This document shows positions 8,814-16,469 of a stretch of DNA of 46,837 nt, piece by piece. The stretch covers positions 1 to 46,837 of the forward strand of contig JABCYW010000039.1 in NCBI GenBank assembly GCA_013289985.1, in the 5' to 3' direction. Position numbers and translations under genes: made by a program. The notes below the pieces were generated by a model. The model saw only the letters and a program-made list of their open reading frames with translations. It was not told the DNA's origin and made no database searches. Source of the stretch: Betaproteobacteria bacterium. Lineage in GTDB: Bacteria > Pseudomonadota > Gammaproteobacteria > Burkholderiales > Burkholderiaceae_C. How positions within the stretch are numbered: the first letter of the stretch is position 1; every line of letters starts with the position of its first letter.

Positions 8814-10142
8814 ATGTCCACCGACACCGTGCTGATCCTCGACGACGACCCCGACGTGGGCACCGCCGCGCGCCTGCTGCTGCAGCGCCGAGTGGGCGCC
8901 GTGCACGTGGTGCAGCGGCCGGGCGAGCTCGCGGCCGCGCTCGCCGCCGTCTCGCCGTCGGTGCTGCTGCTGGACATGAACTTCGCGCCGGGCCAGACCG
9001 ACGGCGAACAGGGCCTCGCGCTGCTGCGCCAGGTGGTCGCGCGCGTCGATGCGCCGGCCGTCGTCGCGATGACGGCCTACGCCGAGGTGGAACTCGCGGT
9101 GCAGGCGTTGAAGCTGGGCGCGTTCGACTTCGTGACCAAGCCGTGGAACAACGCGCGCCTCGTCGCGATCGTGCAGGCCGCCGCGGCCAGCCGGCGTCCC
9201 GCGCCGGCGACGCCGCGCGCGTCGTCGCTGCTGGGCGAATCGGCGGCCATGCGCCAACTGCGCCGCCTGATCGCCAGCGTCGCGCCCACCGAGGCCAACG
9301 TGCTGGTGCTGGGCGAGATGGGCGTGGGCAAGGAGCTGGTGGCGCAGGAGCTGCACGCGCAGTCGGCGCGGGCGGACCGCACCTTCCTGCCGGTCGATCT
9401 CGGCGCCCTGCCCGAGTCCACCTTCGAGAGCGAGCTGTTCGGCCATCGGCGCGGCAGCTTCACCGACGCGCGCGCCGATCGCGCCGGCCGGTTCCAGGCC
9501 GCCCACGGTGGCACCCTGTTCCTCGACGAGGTGGGCAACCTGCCGCTGGCGCACCAGGGCAAGCTGCTGACGGTGCTGGAGCGCCGCGAGGTGACGCCCC
9601 TGGGCGCCGACCGGGGCGAGCCGGTGGACGTGCGCATCGTCAGCGCCACCAACCTAGACGAACGCCGGCTGTTCGACCCGGCCTGCTTTCGTGCCGACCT
9701 GCTGTACCGCCTGAACACCATCGCGCTGCGCGTGCCGGCGCTGCGCGAGCGGCGCGAGGACATCCTGCCGCTGGCCCACCACTACCTCGCGCGCTACGCC
9801 ACGCAATACGGCCGGCCCACGCGGCCGCTCAGCGCCGCGGCCGTGCAGGCCTTGCAGGACGACGCGTGGCACGGCAACGTGCGCGCGCTCCGCCACGCCT
9901 GCGAACGCGCGGTGATCCTGGGCGGCGAGGCGCGGCTGGACGCCGCCGATTTCCAGCTCGGCGCCGCCCCCGGCCTGCCGTCGCCGTCGGCGCCTTCCGG
10001 TGCGACGCGCCTGGACGATCTCGAACGCGGCGCCGTGGCCGAGGCCATGCGCGCGGCCCAGGGCAACGTCAGCGAGGCCGCGCGCCGGCTGGGCGTCAGC
10101 CGCGCGGCCCTCTATCGGCGCCTCGACAAGCATGGCCTCTGA
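8814..10142 (+). CDS. NtrC-family sigma-54-dependent response regulator with variant GAFTGA loop
   Basis: The 442-aa protein has three parts. A receiver domain (1-120) has acidic residues D10-D12, phospho-acceptor D54 and K109. The AAA+ domain (about 138-365) has Walker A GEMGVGKE (167-174) and Walker B GGTLFLDEVGNL. The Fis-type helix-turn-helix at the end reads SEAARRLGVSRAALYRRL. The sigma-54 contact loop, normally GAFTGA, reads GSFTDA (214-219). It should activate the divergent exporter operon through the promoter at 8677-8691. The ATG at 8814 follows GTGGCGGCC with no strong Shine-Dalgarno; earlier in-frame starts would run across the intergenic sites and the adaptor gene. It overlaps the downstream kinase gene by 11 bp, so the pair is co-transcribed. 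Confidence 0.93.
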   Translation: MSTDTVLILDDDPDVGTAARLLLQRRVGAVHVVQRPGELAAALAAVSPSVLLLDMNFAPGQTDGEQGLALLRQVVARVDAPAVVAMTAYAEVELAVQALKLGAFDFVTKPWNNARLVAIVQAAAASRRPAPATPRASSLLGESAAMRQLRRLIASVAPTEANVLVLGEMGVGKELVAQELHAQSARADRTFLPVDLGALPESTFESELFGHRRGSFTDARADRAGRFQAAHGGTLFLDEVGNLPLAHQGKLLTVLERREVTPLGADRGEPVDVRIVSATNLDERRLFDPACFRADLLYRLNTIALRVPALRERREDILPLAHHYLARYATQYGRPTRPLSAAAVQALQDDAWHGNVRALRHACERAVILGGEARLDAADFQLGAAPGLPSPSAPSGATRLDDLERGAVAEAMRAAQGNVSEAARRLGVSRAALYRRLDKHGL

Positions 10143-11367
10143 TCCCGCCATCCTCGCCGCGCGGCAGACGCGGCGGCGCCGCGCGCAGGCGCTCGCCGCG
10201 GCGCTGCTGCTGGCCGCCGCGGCCGCGGCGGGCGGGCGCGCGACGGAGTCGCCGCGGTTGCTGGTCGGCTGCCTCATCGTGGCGCTGGCCGCGCTCGCCT
10301 GGGGCTGGGCCGCGCTCTCGCGGCTGCGCGTGCCGCCACCTGCGCCGGATGCCGAGGACCTCGCGTTCGGCGACGGCCAGAAGGCGCTGGTGTTGCGCGC
10401 CGCGCTGACGCAGGCACAGCTGGACCAGGCGCCGGTGGCGCTGTGGTGGCAATCGGGCGGCGGCGTCGAGCCCTTGAACAACGCCGCGCGCCGCCTCGTG
10501 GCGCCGGGGGGCGCCAGCGGGCCCGGGGATTTGACGGCCCGGCTGCGCGACGCACCGTCGTCGGCGCGGCGCCAGTTGTTCGCGTTCGACGGCGAGCGCG
10601 GCCCCGAGCGCTGCCTGCTGGCCGTGCGCGACGTGATCGTCGAGGGCGCCGAGGCGCGCCTGCTCGCGCTGATGCCCATCGAGTCGGAGCTGGAGGCCGA
10701 GACGCTGAAGGCGTGGCGCCAGCTGGTGCACGTGCTGACGCACGAGATCATGAACTCGCTGACGCCCATCGCGTCGCTCTCCAGCACCGCGCACGAACTC
10801 GTCGCGCAGGACGGCGCGGCGAGCCCCGACCTGGCCATCGCGCTGGAGACCATCGCGCGCCGCACCGAGTCGCTGGCCGGCTTCGTGGCCGAGTACCGCC
10901 GCGTGAGCGACTGGCCGGAGCCCACCCTCGCCGCGGTGGCGCTGGCGCCGCTGTTCGCGCGCGTGGAGCGCCTGGTGGCGGCCGACTGGCAGGCGCGCGG
11001 CGGCGCGCTGAGCTTCGACGTGGCGCCCGCCACGCTCACGCTGAAGGCCGACGCCGGCCAGCTGGAACAGGCGCTGCTGAACCTGCTGAGCAACGCCGCG
11101 CACGCGACCGCGCACGTGGCCGGACCCGTGGTGCGGGTGAGCGCCCGCCTCATCCGCGGCGGCCGCCTCGCGATCGAGGTGCGCGACAACGGCCCGGGCG
11201 TGCCGCACGGGCTGGAGCAGGACATCTTCATGCCCTTCTTCAGCACCCGCGAACACGGCAGCGGCATCGGCCTGGCGGTGGTGCGCAACCTCGTGCAAGG
11301 CATGGGCGGCAGCGTGCGCCACGTGAAGCCGGCCAGCGGCGGCGCCGCGTTCGTGTTGTCGTTCTAG
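10132..11367 (+). CDS. Sensor histidine kinase, cognate partner of the NtrC-type regulator
   Basis: This 411-aa membrane kinase has two helices near the N-terminus (residues about 18-35 and 43-62) with almost no periplasmic loop, which suggests sensing in the membrane or cytoplasm. A PAS-like segment (about 85-185) precedes the H-box LTHEIMNSLTPI (His204). The ATPase domain shows LLNLLSNAAHAT (N box), VRDNGPGVP (G1) and HGSGIGLAVVRNL (G2). It overlaps the regulator stop by 11 bp, implying translational coupling. Family logic says it phosphorylates D54 of the regulator. The signal is unknown; kinases of this layout beside MacAB-like exporters are often thought to sense envelope stress. Confidence 0.92.
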   Translation: MASDPAILAARQTRRRRAQALAAALLLAAAAAAGGRATESPRLLVGCLIVALAALAWGWAALSRLRVPPPAPDAEDLAFGDGQKALVLRAALTQAQLDQAPVALWWQSGGGVEPLNNAARRLVAPGGASGPGDLTARLRDAPSSARRQLFAFDGERGPERCLLAVRDVIVEGAEARLLALMPIESELEAETLKAWRQLVHVLTHEIMNSLTPIASLSSTAHELVAQDGAASPDLAIALETIARRTESLAGFVAEYRRVSDWPEPTLAAVALAPLFARVERLVAADWQARGGALSFDVAPATLTLKADAGQLEQALLNLLSNAAHATAHVAGPVVRVSARLIRGGRLAIEVRDNGPGVPHGLEQDIFMPFFSTREHGSGIGLAVVRNLVQGMGGSVRHVKPASGGAAFVLSF

Positions 11368-11521
11368 GGGCGCCACCGAGGGTTTGCACTGAGCCGGCAT
11401 CGGGCTCCAGAGCGTCCACTGGGCCCTAGCACATCGGCCGAAATGGCGTCATCGACCCACGCCAGCAAGAGTCACAAAATTCCAGTACCTTTCGCGCCTG
11501 ACAAGTACCAGGAGAAGCCGC

Positions 11522-13063
11522 ATGCGCGGACTACAAGAACGCCTGAAGGCACTGAGCACTGCTCGCCTGCACGGCATCGGGCGAGGCGTGGAGAAGGAAA
11601 GCCTGCGCGTGACGCAGGCGGGCGCGCTCGCCGCCACCCCGCATCCGCGCGCGCTGGGTGCCGCGCTGACGCATCCGCACATCACCACCGACTTCAGCGA
11701 GGCCCAGCTGGAGCTGATCACCGGCGTGCACCGCAGCGCCGAAGCGGCCGAGGCCGAACTGACGCAGGTGCACCAGGCCGTCTATCGCGCGCTCGGCGAC
11801 GAGATGATGTGGGTGGGCAGCATGCCCTGCACGCTGCCGCCCGACGACCAGATCCCGCTGGGCCAGTACGGCAAGTCCAACGTGGGCCAGTCCAAGACTG
11901 TGTACCGCATGGGGCTGGGCCATCGCTACGGGCGCCGCATGCAGACGATCTCGGGCATCCACTACAACTGGTCGCTGCCCGACGTGACGACGGCCGAGTA
12001 CTTCGGCCTGATCCGCAACTTCCGCCGCCACTCGTTCCTGCTGCTGTACCTGTTCGGCGCCTCGCCGGCCGTGCCGCGCGGCTTCGCCGACGGCGCGCCC
12101 GACCTGCTGCCGCTGGGCGAGGACACGATGTTCATGCCGCATGCCACGTCGCTGCGCATGGGCCGGCTCGGCTACCAGAGCGACGCGCAGACCTCGCTGT
12201 CCGTGAGCTACAACAGCCTCGACAGCTACGCGGCCTCGCTGTCCGACGCGCTGGTGCGCCCCTACCCGGCCTACGAGAAGCTGGGCATCCGCGCCGCCGA
12301 CGGCACGTACAACCAGTTGAACGACAGCCTGCTGCAGATCGAGAACGAGTTCTACGGCACCATCCGCCCCAAGCGCGTGATCTTCCCGGGCGAGCGCCCG
12401 CTGCACGCGCTGCGCGAACGCGGCGTCGAGTACATCGAGGTGCGCTGCATGGATCTCGACCCGTTCGTGCCGGCCGGCATCGCGCCGGCCACGATGCGCA
12501 TGATCGACATCTTCCTGCTGCACTGCCTGCTCGACGAGAGCCCGCTCGACTCGCCCAACGAGATCGCCGAGCTCGGGCGCAACCAGCAGCGCGTGGCCGC
12601 CCGCGGCCGCGAACCCGGCCTGAAGCTGGAGCGTGGCGGCGTGGAGGTGCTGATGACCGACTGGCTGCGCGAGATCCTCACCGAGTGCGGCCCGATCGCC
12701 GGGTGGCTCGACGCGCACGAAGGCACCGACGCAAACGCGCAGGCGCTGGCCGCCGCGCGCGCCGCGGTGCTGGCGCCCGACACGCTGCCGTCGGCCCGCG
12801 TGCTGGCCGAGATGCGCGAGAAGCACGCCGGCTCGCACGACGCGTTCGTGCGCGCGCACTCGCTGCGCACGCGCGCGCACATGCTCGCGCTGGACCTGCC
12901 CGCGCAAGCGGCCGCGCACATGGCCGAACTGGCCGCCGAGTCGCTCGCGGAGCAGGCGCGCATCGAGGCGGCCGACACCATGCCCTTCGAGGTCTACCGC
13001 CAGCAGTACCTGGCGCCCGAGCGCCTGCGCCTGCCGCGCGGGGCGCCGGTGCCGGCGGCCTGA
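11522..13063 (+). CDS. gshA: Glutamate-cysteine ligase (proteobacterial type)
   Basis: GshA joins L-glutamate and L-cysteine with ATP, the first and rate-limiting step of glutathione synthesis in the cytoplasm. The 513-aa length fits the gamma/beta-proteobacterial class (E. coli 518). Recognisable blocks include GIGRGVEKESLRV near the N-terminus, HPHITTDFSEAQLELITG, the cysteine/ATP-site region QTISGIHYNWSLP (about residue 140), and ENEFYGTIRPKR. The ATG at 11522 has AGGAGA at 11510-11515. It stands alone: 154 bp after the kinase gene and 93 bp before an unrelated gene; gshB is not in the window. Confidence 0.97.
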   Translation: MRGLQERLKALSTARLHGIGRGVEKESLRVTQAGALAATPHPRALGAALTHPHITTDFSEAQLELITGVHRSAEAAEAELTQVHQAVYRALGDEMMWVGSMPCTLPPDDQIPLGQYGKSNVGQSKTVYRMGLGHRYGRRMQTISGIHYNWSLPDVTTAEYFGLIRNFRRHSFLLLYLFGASPAVPRGFADGAPDLLPLGEDTMFMPHATSLRMGRLGYQSDAQTSLSVSYNSLDSYAASLSDALVRPYPAYEKLGIRAADGTYNQLNDSLLQIENEFYGTIRPKRVIFPGERPLHALRERGVEYIEVRCMDLDPFVPAGIAPATMRMIDIFLLHCLLDESPLDSPNEIAELGRNQQRVAARGREPGLKLERGGVEVLMTDWLREILTECGPIAGWLDAHEGTDANAQALAAARAAVLAPDTLPSARVLAEMREKHAGSHDAFVRAHSLRTRAHMLALDLPAQAAAHMAELAAESLAEQARIEAADTMPFEVYRQQYLAPERLRLPRGAPVPAA

Positions 13064-13156
13064 AGGTCAGGAGGCGAGCCGTCCGACCGGGCCGGAAACC
13101 AGACCAGGAACCCCGTGCCGATCAAGTCATGGCTGACCTTTCTCAGGAGGCTCTTC

Positions 13157-13585
13157 ATGAACTATCCCTTGCCGAGAAATCACTTTTCGGTCGACTGGGG
13201 CGGCACGCGGATCGGCTTCAGCGAAGTGAGCGGGCTGACCATAGCGGCTCAGTCGCCGGCGTTCCGCGACGGCACGATGGTGGAGAACAGCAACGTCACG
13301 ATGCCGGGGATCCTGCGCTATCCGAACCTGGTCCTGAAGCGCACGCTGGAGAAGTCGGACAACGAGTTCTACGACTGGATCGACACGATCCAGCTCAATA
13401 CGGTGGAAAGGCGCGACATCACCGTGACCCTGCTCGATGCCGGCAACAGCCCGGCGGTGATCTGGAGGCTTCGCAACGCGTTCCCGGTCAAGCTCGAATA
13501 CTCCTCGCTGGAAGCCGGCAACTCCGGTCCGATGATGGAGATCCTCGAGATCGCCCACGAAGGGATGACGGTGGAGAACAGCTGA
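13157..13585 (+). CDS. Orphan phage/contractile-tail tube protein (T4 gp19-like)
   Basis: The 142-aa product starts MNYPLPRNHFSVDWGG, followed by GFSEVSGL and a YPNLVLKRT block. This is the pattern of the conserved phage-tail-region family (gp19/Hcp-fold inner-tube proteins) found in phage tails and extracellular contractile injection systems. The ATG at 13157 has an excellent AGGAGG at 13145-13150; a longer frame from 13115 lacks one. No sheath, baseplate or other tail gene is nearby, so this is a lone gene, either a remnant or a repurposed tube-fold protein. A dispersed repeat lies 16 bp downstream. Family assignment is fairly sure; function here is unknown. Confidence 0.8.
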   Translation: MNYPLPRNHFSVDWGGTRIGFSEVSGLTIAAQSPAFRDGTMVENSNVTMPGILRYPNLVLKRTLEKSDNEFYDWIDTIQLNTVERRDITVTLLDAGNSPAVIWRLRNAFPVKLEYSSLEAGNSGPMMEILEIAHEGMTVENS

Positions 13586-13600
13586 ACACCGCGCGATCCC

Positions 13601-13624
13601 GGGTGCCAGGTCTTGCGTGGCAAC
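13601..13624 (+). repeat. Short dispersed repeat, copy 1
   Basis: The sequence GGGTGCCAGGTCTTGCGTGG plus CAAC forms a TGCCA/TGGCA hairpin around the core GGTCTTGC. Related copies lie at 13985-14004 and, inverted, at 14434-14458. All three are outside genes, like REP-type elements. Confidence 0.6.
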
Positions 13625-13717
13625 ACTTGTCCTACCCATGCCGGCCCGCGCGCCTGCATCCAACGCGGCCACATTGGCGCATCGTGGATGCTTGTCTGCA
13701 CCGCCACGGAGGTGAGC

Positions 13718-13978
13718 ATGCAGGTTGTCTGCTCGTCGACGCCTGACGGTCGCGTCTTCCGCTTCTACCGCGGCAACGAAGACTTCACGCTCGCGCTCAA
13801 GCCGCTCGTGCCCTTCCTGCTGGCGAGCCGCGCCGATGTGATCGTGGGCAACGAGGACAACGACCCCAAGCTCCTGCTCCGCGTCGGCCCCATCGCCGGC
13901 GAGGGCGAGGCCATGCTGGTCAGCCTCATCGCCGCGAAGCTCACCTGCCGCTGTGCACCCGCGCAGGCACCCGTCTGA
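13718..13978 (+). CDS. Hypothetical protein, 86 aa
   Basis: I do not recognise this gene. The ATG at 13718 has a strong GGAGGT at 13709-13714, which supports it over an upstream in-frame start at 13613. The product is soluble, begins MQVVCSSTPDGRVFRFYRG and has a hydrophobic centre (KPLVPFLLASRADVIVG) and three Cys near its ends, two of them as CRC. There is no membrane helix or signal peptide. It lies between two copies of a dispersed repeat and next to an orphan tail-tube gene; neither neighbour suggests a role. Confidence 0.6.
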   Translation: MQVVCSSTPDGRVFRFYRGNEDFTLALKPLVPFLLASRADVIVGNEDNDPKLLLRVGPIAGEGEAMLVSLIAAKLTCRCAPAQAPV

Positions 13979-13984
13979 ATCGGG

Positions 13985-14004
13985 CGACGCCAGGTCTTGC
14001 GCGG
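13985..14004 (+). repeat. Short dispersed repeat, copy 2 (partial)
   Basis: GACGCCAGGTCTTGCGCGG shares the core GCCAGGTCTTGCG with copy 1 but diverges at the right arm. It lies in the gap between two convergent genes. Confidence 0.5.
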
Positions 14005-14034
14005 GAAGGAAGAATCGATCGAGGCTTGGGAGCC

Positions 14035-14346
14035 TCAATGCTTCCCGGCATGCGCGTCGTACGCCTTTCGCACGAGCGCCTTGACTGCGGCGGGCGCAGC
14101 CGGCGCAAGGGTGATACGCAGGCCGCGCACCTTGCCGCCCCACAGCAGCTTCTCCGCCCACTCGGGATACATCGCCAGCGCCTGTTCGCGATCCGCCTCC
14201 CCGACGAAGACATGGATCGCGTCCTCCTGCGGCGGCACGGTGACGAAGATCCTGCCGCGGACGCGAAACGACGAGTATTCATGATGCGGCGCCTCCGTCG
14301 CCTCGCCGAGCGAGAGCGCGAATCTGCGAACGGCCAGCATCTTCAC
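14035..14346 (-). CDS. MmcQ/YjbR family protein
   Basis: About 103 aa. The pattern is that of MmcQ/YjbR proteins, which have a CyaY-like fold and a proposed but weakly proven DNA-binding role: VRRFALSLGEATEAPHHEYSSFRVRGRIF at the start (key parts ALSLGEATE, FRVRGRIF), then TVPPQEDAIHVFV, then W-GG-V-GLRITL, then a C-terminal helix KALVRKAYDAH. The start is taken as GTG at 14346, because an AAAGGA lies about 8 bases upstream; an ATG at 14340, two codons later, is the alternative. It stands alone between the 86-aa gene (convergent) and the YXWGXW gene (same strand). Confidence 0.7.
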   Translation of the reverse strand: MKMLAVRRFALSLGEATEAPHHEYSSFRVRGRIFVTVPPQEDAIHVFVGEADREQALAMYPEWAEKLLWGGKVRGLRITLAPAAPAAVKALVRKAYDAHAGKH

Positions 14347-14433
14347 GTCGTCGTTCCTTTCGTCGCGTCGCTTGCGCAAGCGGCCCGAGAGAAGCAGCCG
14401 ATCGCAACGCCCTCGCCCCAGGAGCGCGTGGGC

Positions 14434-14458
14434 GTTGCCAGGCAAGACCCGGCACCCC
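14434..14458 (-). repeat. Short dispersed repeat, copy 3 (inverted), with adjoining 13-bp direct repeat
   Basis: On the minus strand this reads GGGGTGCCGGGTCTTGCCTGG then CAAC, differing from copy 1 at a few bases. Next to it GGCACCCCCGTCG occurs twice in tandem (14451-14463 and 14464-14476). It sits just beyond the stop of the YXWGXW gene. Confidence 0.55.
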
Positions 14459-14477
14459 CGTCGGGCACCCCCGTCGC

Positions 14478-16151
14478 TCACTCGCGGCCGTTCGAAGGCC
14501 GGCTCGCTTCTTCGGTGCGGGGTCGGGCCTGGGCCTGCTTCTCGCGTTGCTGCGCCTGATCCTGCTGCGCGCGCTGCTGTTCGGCCTGTTGCTGGGCGCG
14601 TTGTTGCGCCTGCGCCTGCGCCTGTTGCGCGCGCTGCTGCTCGGCCTGCTGCTGCGCCCGCTGCGCCTGTTCCTGCTGCGCACGCTGTTGTGCCTGCTGC
14701 TGAGCCTGCTGCTGTTGCGCTCGCTGTTGCTCGGCCTGCTGCTGCGCCCGTTGCGCCTGTTCCTGCTGCGCACGCTGTTGTGCCTGCTGCTGTTGCGCGC
14801 GCTGTTGCTCGGCCTGTTGCTGCGCCCGTTGCGCCTGTTCCTGCTGCGCACGCTGTTGCGTCTGCTGCTGGGCCTGCTGCTGTTGCGCACGCTGTTGCTC
14901 GACCTGCTGCTGCGCCCGTTGCGCCTCTTCCTGCTGCGCACGCTGTTGCGCCTGCTGCTGGGCCTGCTGGGGTTGCGCACGCTGTTGCTCGGCCTGCTGC
15001 TGCGCGCGCTGCGGCTGTTCCTGCCGCGCCGCCTGTTCCCGCGGCTGCTCGGGCGCGGGCTGTGCCGGCTGGGCAGTCCGCGCCTCGGCGGGCGCGTTCG
15101 GGCGGGCCTGGCGCGCCTCGGCCGGCGTCATCGGCGCGTGGCTCATCTGGGCGCGCTGGGCCTGCGACACGTTGGCGGCGCCGTGCGAGGGCACCGCGGG
15201 CAGTCCCTGGACCTTCTGCGGCGCCGGAAGCGCGGCGGGCGGATGGCCCGGCACGTATGCGGCCACCGCCGTGCGGCTCGCGGGCACGGGCGCGCGGGCC
15301 TCGACCTGCGGACGCAGCGCGGCGGCCAGGTGCGCCTGATGCGGCACCTGGGCCTGGAACGCGCGTCCGTTCGCGGTGGCGCCGGCCGGCGCCTGCACGG
15401 TGACGTTCGTGATGTTGCGCACGTTCGTCACCGAGTAGTTGGTCACCCGGTTGTCGTTGATCGTCGTATGGCGCGCGTCGATCATCGCGGCACCCGTGAT
15501 GGTCATGCCCACCGCGAGAACCGCCGGCGCGCTGATGACGACCGCCGGCGGCGTGCCGAAGGGCGCGGGAATGATGAGCCCCGGACGCGAGCCCGGCGGC
15601 GGCGGCACGAAGATGCCCGCCGGTCCCTCGGGCGGCGGCCCGATGACGACGCCGGCGTTCACGTAGGCCCAGGGGATGGGCCTCTCCATCGGCGGCGCGA
15701 TGAATTCGGCATCCGCGGCCGACCAGTATCCGGGGATGAAGATGACGCGCTCGTCGCGGTGTTCGTAGTAGGGCTGCACCCACACGTACTCCCGGCGCGG
15801 CGGATCCATCCAGCGGCCCGCGCACCAGACCCAGTCGCCCTGCCACGTCCAGTAGCCGCCCGTCCAGAAGGCATAGGGATCGGGCTGCGGCGGCGGCACC
15901 TCGACCAGCATCGGCGGCGGCGCCCACGCGACCGCCACGGGCTCGGGTTCGACGATGGGCGGATCGACGAACAGGCTGACGACCGCGCCGAGGTCATAGA
16001 GCCAGCCCGGCACCGGAGCGGCGACGTCGACGTCGACCGAAACCTGCGCCTGGGCCGCGCCGGTCGCGGCAAGGCCGAATGCCGCCGCGATCGACAGTGC
16101 GATGACAGGTCGACGCAAGGTGGTGGAACGTGGCCGGAAGCTTTGAATCAT
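14478..16151 (-). CDS. YXWGXW-repeat exported protein with long Gln/Ala-rich C-terminal repeats
   Basis: The 557-aa product begins with a signal peptide (residues 1-35, basic start, hydrophobic core IALSIAAAFGLAATG, cleavage after AQA). The next region has aromatic YXWGXW-like motifs: FWTGGYWTWQGDWVWCAGRW and a later VFIPGYWSA, as in surface proteins of beta- and gammaproteobacteria whose role is undefined. A Pro/Ala-rich middle is followed by a charged, almost uninterrupted Q/A/R/E repeat region (about residues 371-535), likely a long coiled coil. The ATG at 16151 has AGGAGAC close upstream. It is monocistronic. Periplasmic or envelope location follows from the signal peptide; no enzymatic motif is seen. 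Confidence 0.8.
   Translation of the reverse strand: MIQSFRPRSTTLRRPVIALSIAAAFGLAATGAAQAQVSVDVDVAAPVPGWLYDLGAVVSLFVDPPIVEPEPVAVAWAPPPMLVEVPPPQPDPYAFWTGGYWTWQGDWVWCAGRWMDPPRREYVWVQPYYEHRDERVIFIPGYWSAADAEFIAPPMERPIPWAYVNAGVVIGPPPEGPAGIFVPPPPGSRPGLIIPAPFGTPPAVVISAPAVLAVGMTITGAAMIDARHTTINDNRVTNYSVTNVRNITNVTVQAPAGATANGRAFQAQVPHQAHLAAALRPQVEARAPVPASRTAVAAYVPGHPPAALPAPQKVQGLPAVPSHGAANVSQAQRAQMSHAPMTPAEARQARPNAPAEARTAQPAQPAPEQPREQAARQEQPQRAQQQAEQQRAQPQQAQQQAQQRAQQEEAQRAQQQVEQQRAQQQQAQQQTQQRAQQEQAQRAQQQAEQQRAQQQQAQQRAQQEQAQRAQQQAEQQRAQQQQAQQQAQQRAQQEQAQRAQQQAEQQRAQQAQAQAQQRAQQQAEQQRAQQDQAQQREKQAQARPRTEEASRPSNGRE
14547..15041 (-). repeat. In-gene tandem repeat encoding about five 30-aa Gln-rich units
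   Basis: The unit is about 90 bp and encodes QQRAQQEQAQRAQQQAEQQR plus AQQQQAQQQA. Four units are nearly full, one is shortened to 26 residues (78 bp), and the outer ones are degenerate. Length differences are multiples of three, so expansions or losses would keep the frame. Confidence 0.85.
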
Positions 16152-16469
16152 GGTTGTCTCCTGCGGTTGTCGAGCAATGCGTCGATGGAACGCACCGGAT
16201 GGCGACATCTCGGCATTCGCCATGCCTCTCTCATACAACGCAGGGCCGGCATCGCCGGCTGTCGGACAATGACTACTCTCGCGTGGCCTCACGCTGACTC
16301 GAACCTTTCGAGGCAATCGGCCGACACGAGCTCCACAGGGCCCTGCGGGACGGTGGCAGCCGATTCGCCGGACCAGGGCCTGGTGGGGACGCTGTCCGCG
16401 AGCGCCTGGCGAAACCAAGCGGAGATCTCCGCGCTATATTCGGCGCTCCTTCCTTTTCGAGAGGCAGCC
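16152..16469. other. 318-bp intergenic region between divergent YXWGXW and VOC genes
   Basis: No supported gene lies here. It must hold both promoters. On the plus side a -10-like TATATT (16435-16440) follows a perfect 14-bp palindrome (16419-16432). A 6-bp stem hairpin GCCGGC-ATC-GCCGGC occurs at 16245-16259. No convincing -35 box was found for either gene. Confidence 0.5.
16419..16440 (+). promoter_or_regulatory. Candidate operator palindrome and -10 box for the VOC gene
   Basis: GCGGAGATCTCCGC (16419-16432) is a perfect dyad ending two bases before TATATT (16435-16440), i.e. within the spacer of a sigma-70-type promoter. The start of transcription would be near 16447, 23 bases before the ATG. 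The -35 is poor, so control by a bound protein is plausible but inferred. Confidence 0.45.

Noticed and set aside
13613-13717. Longer start for the 86-aa protein
   Set aside because: The added 35 residues run through the dispersed repeat region and lack a ribosome site, while the ATG at 13718 has GGAGGT.
14547-15041. Possible CRISPR array
   Set aside because: The units are contiguous 90-bp coding repeats with no unique spacers, and they stay in frame within a gene.
16152-16418. N-terminal extension of the YXWGXW protein
   Set aside because: The frame is open, but the signal peptide and a good ribosome site start at 16151; the upstream part has no recognisable content.
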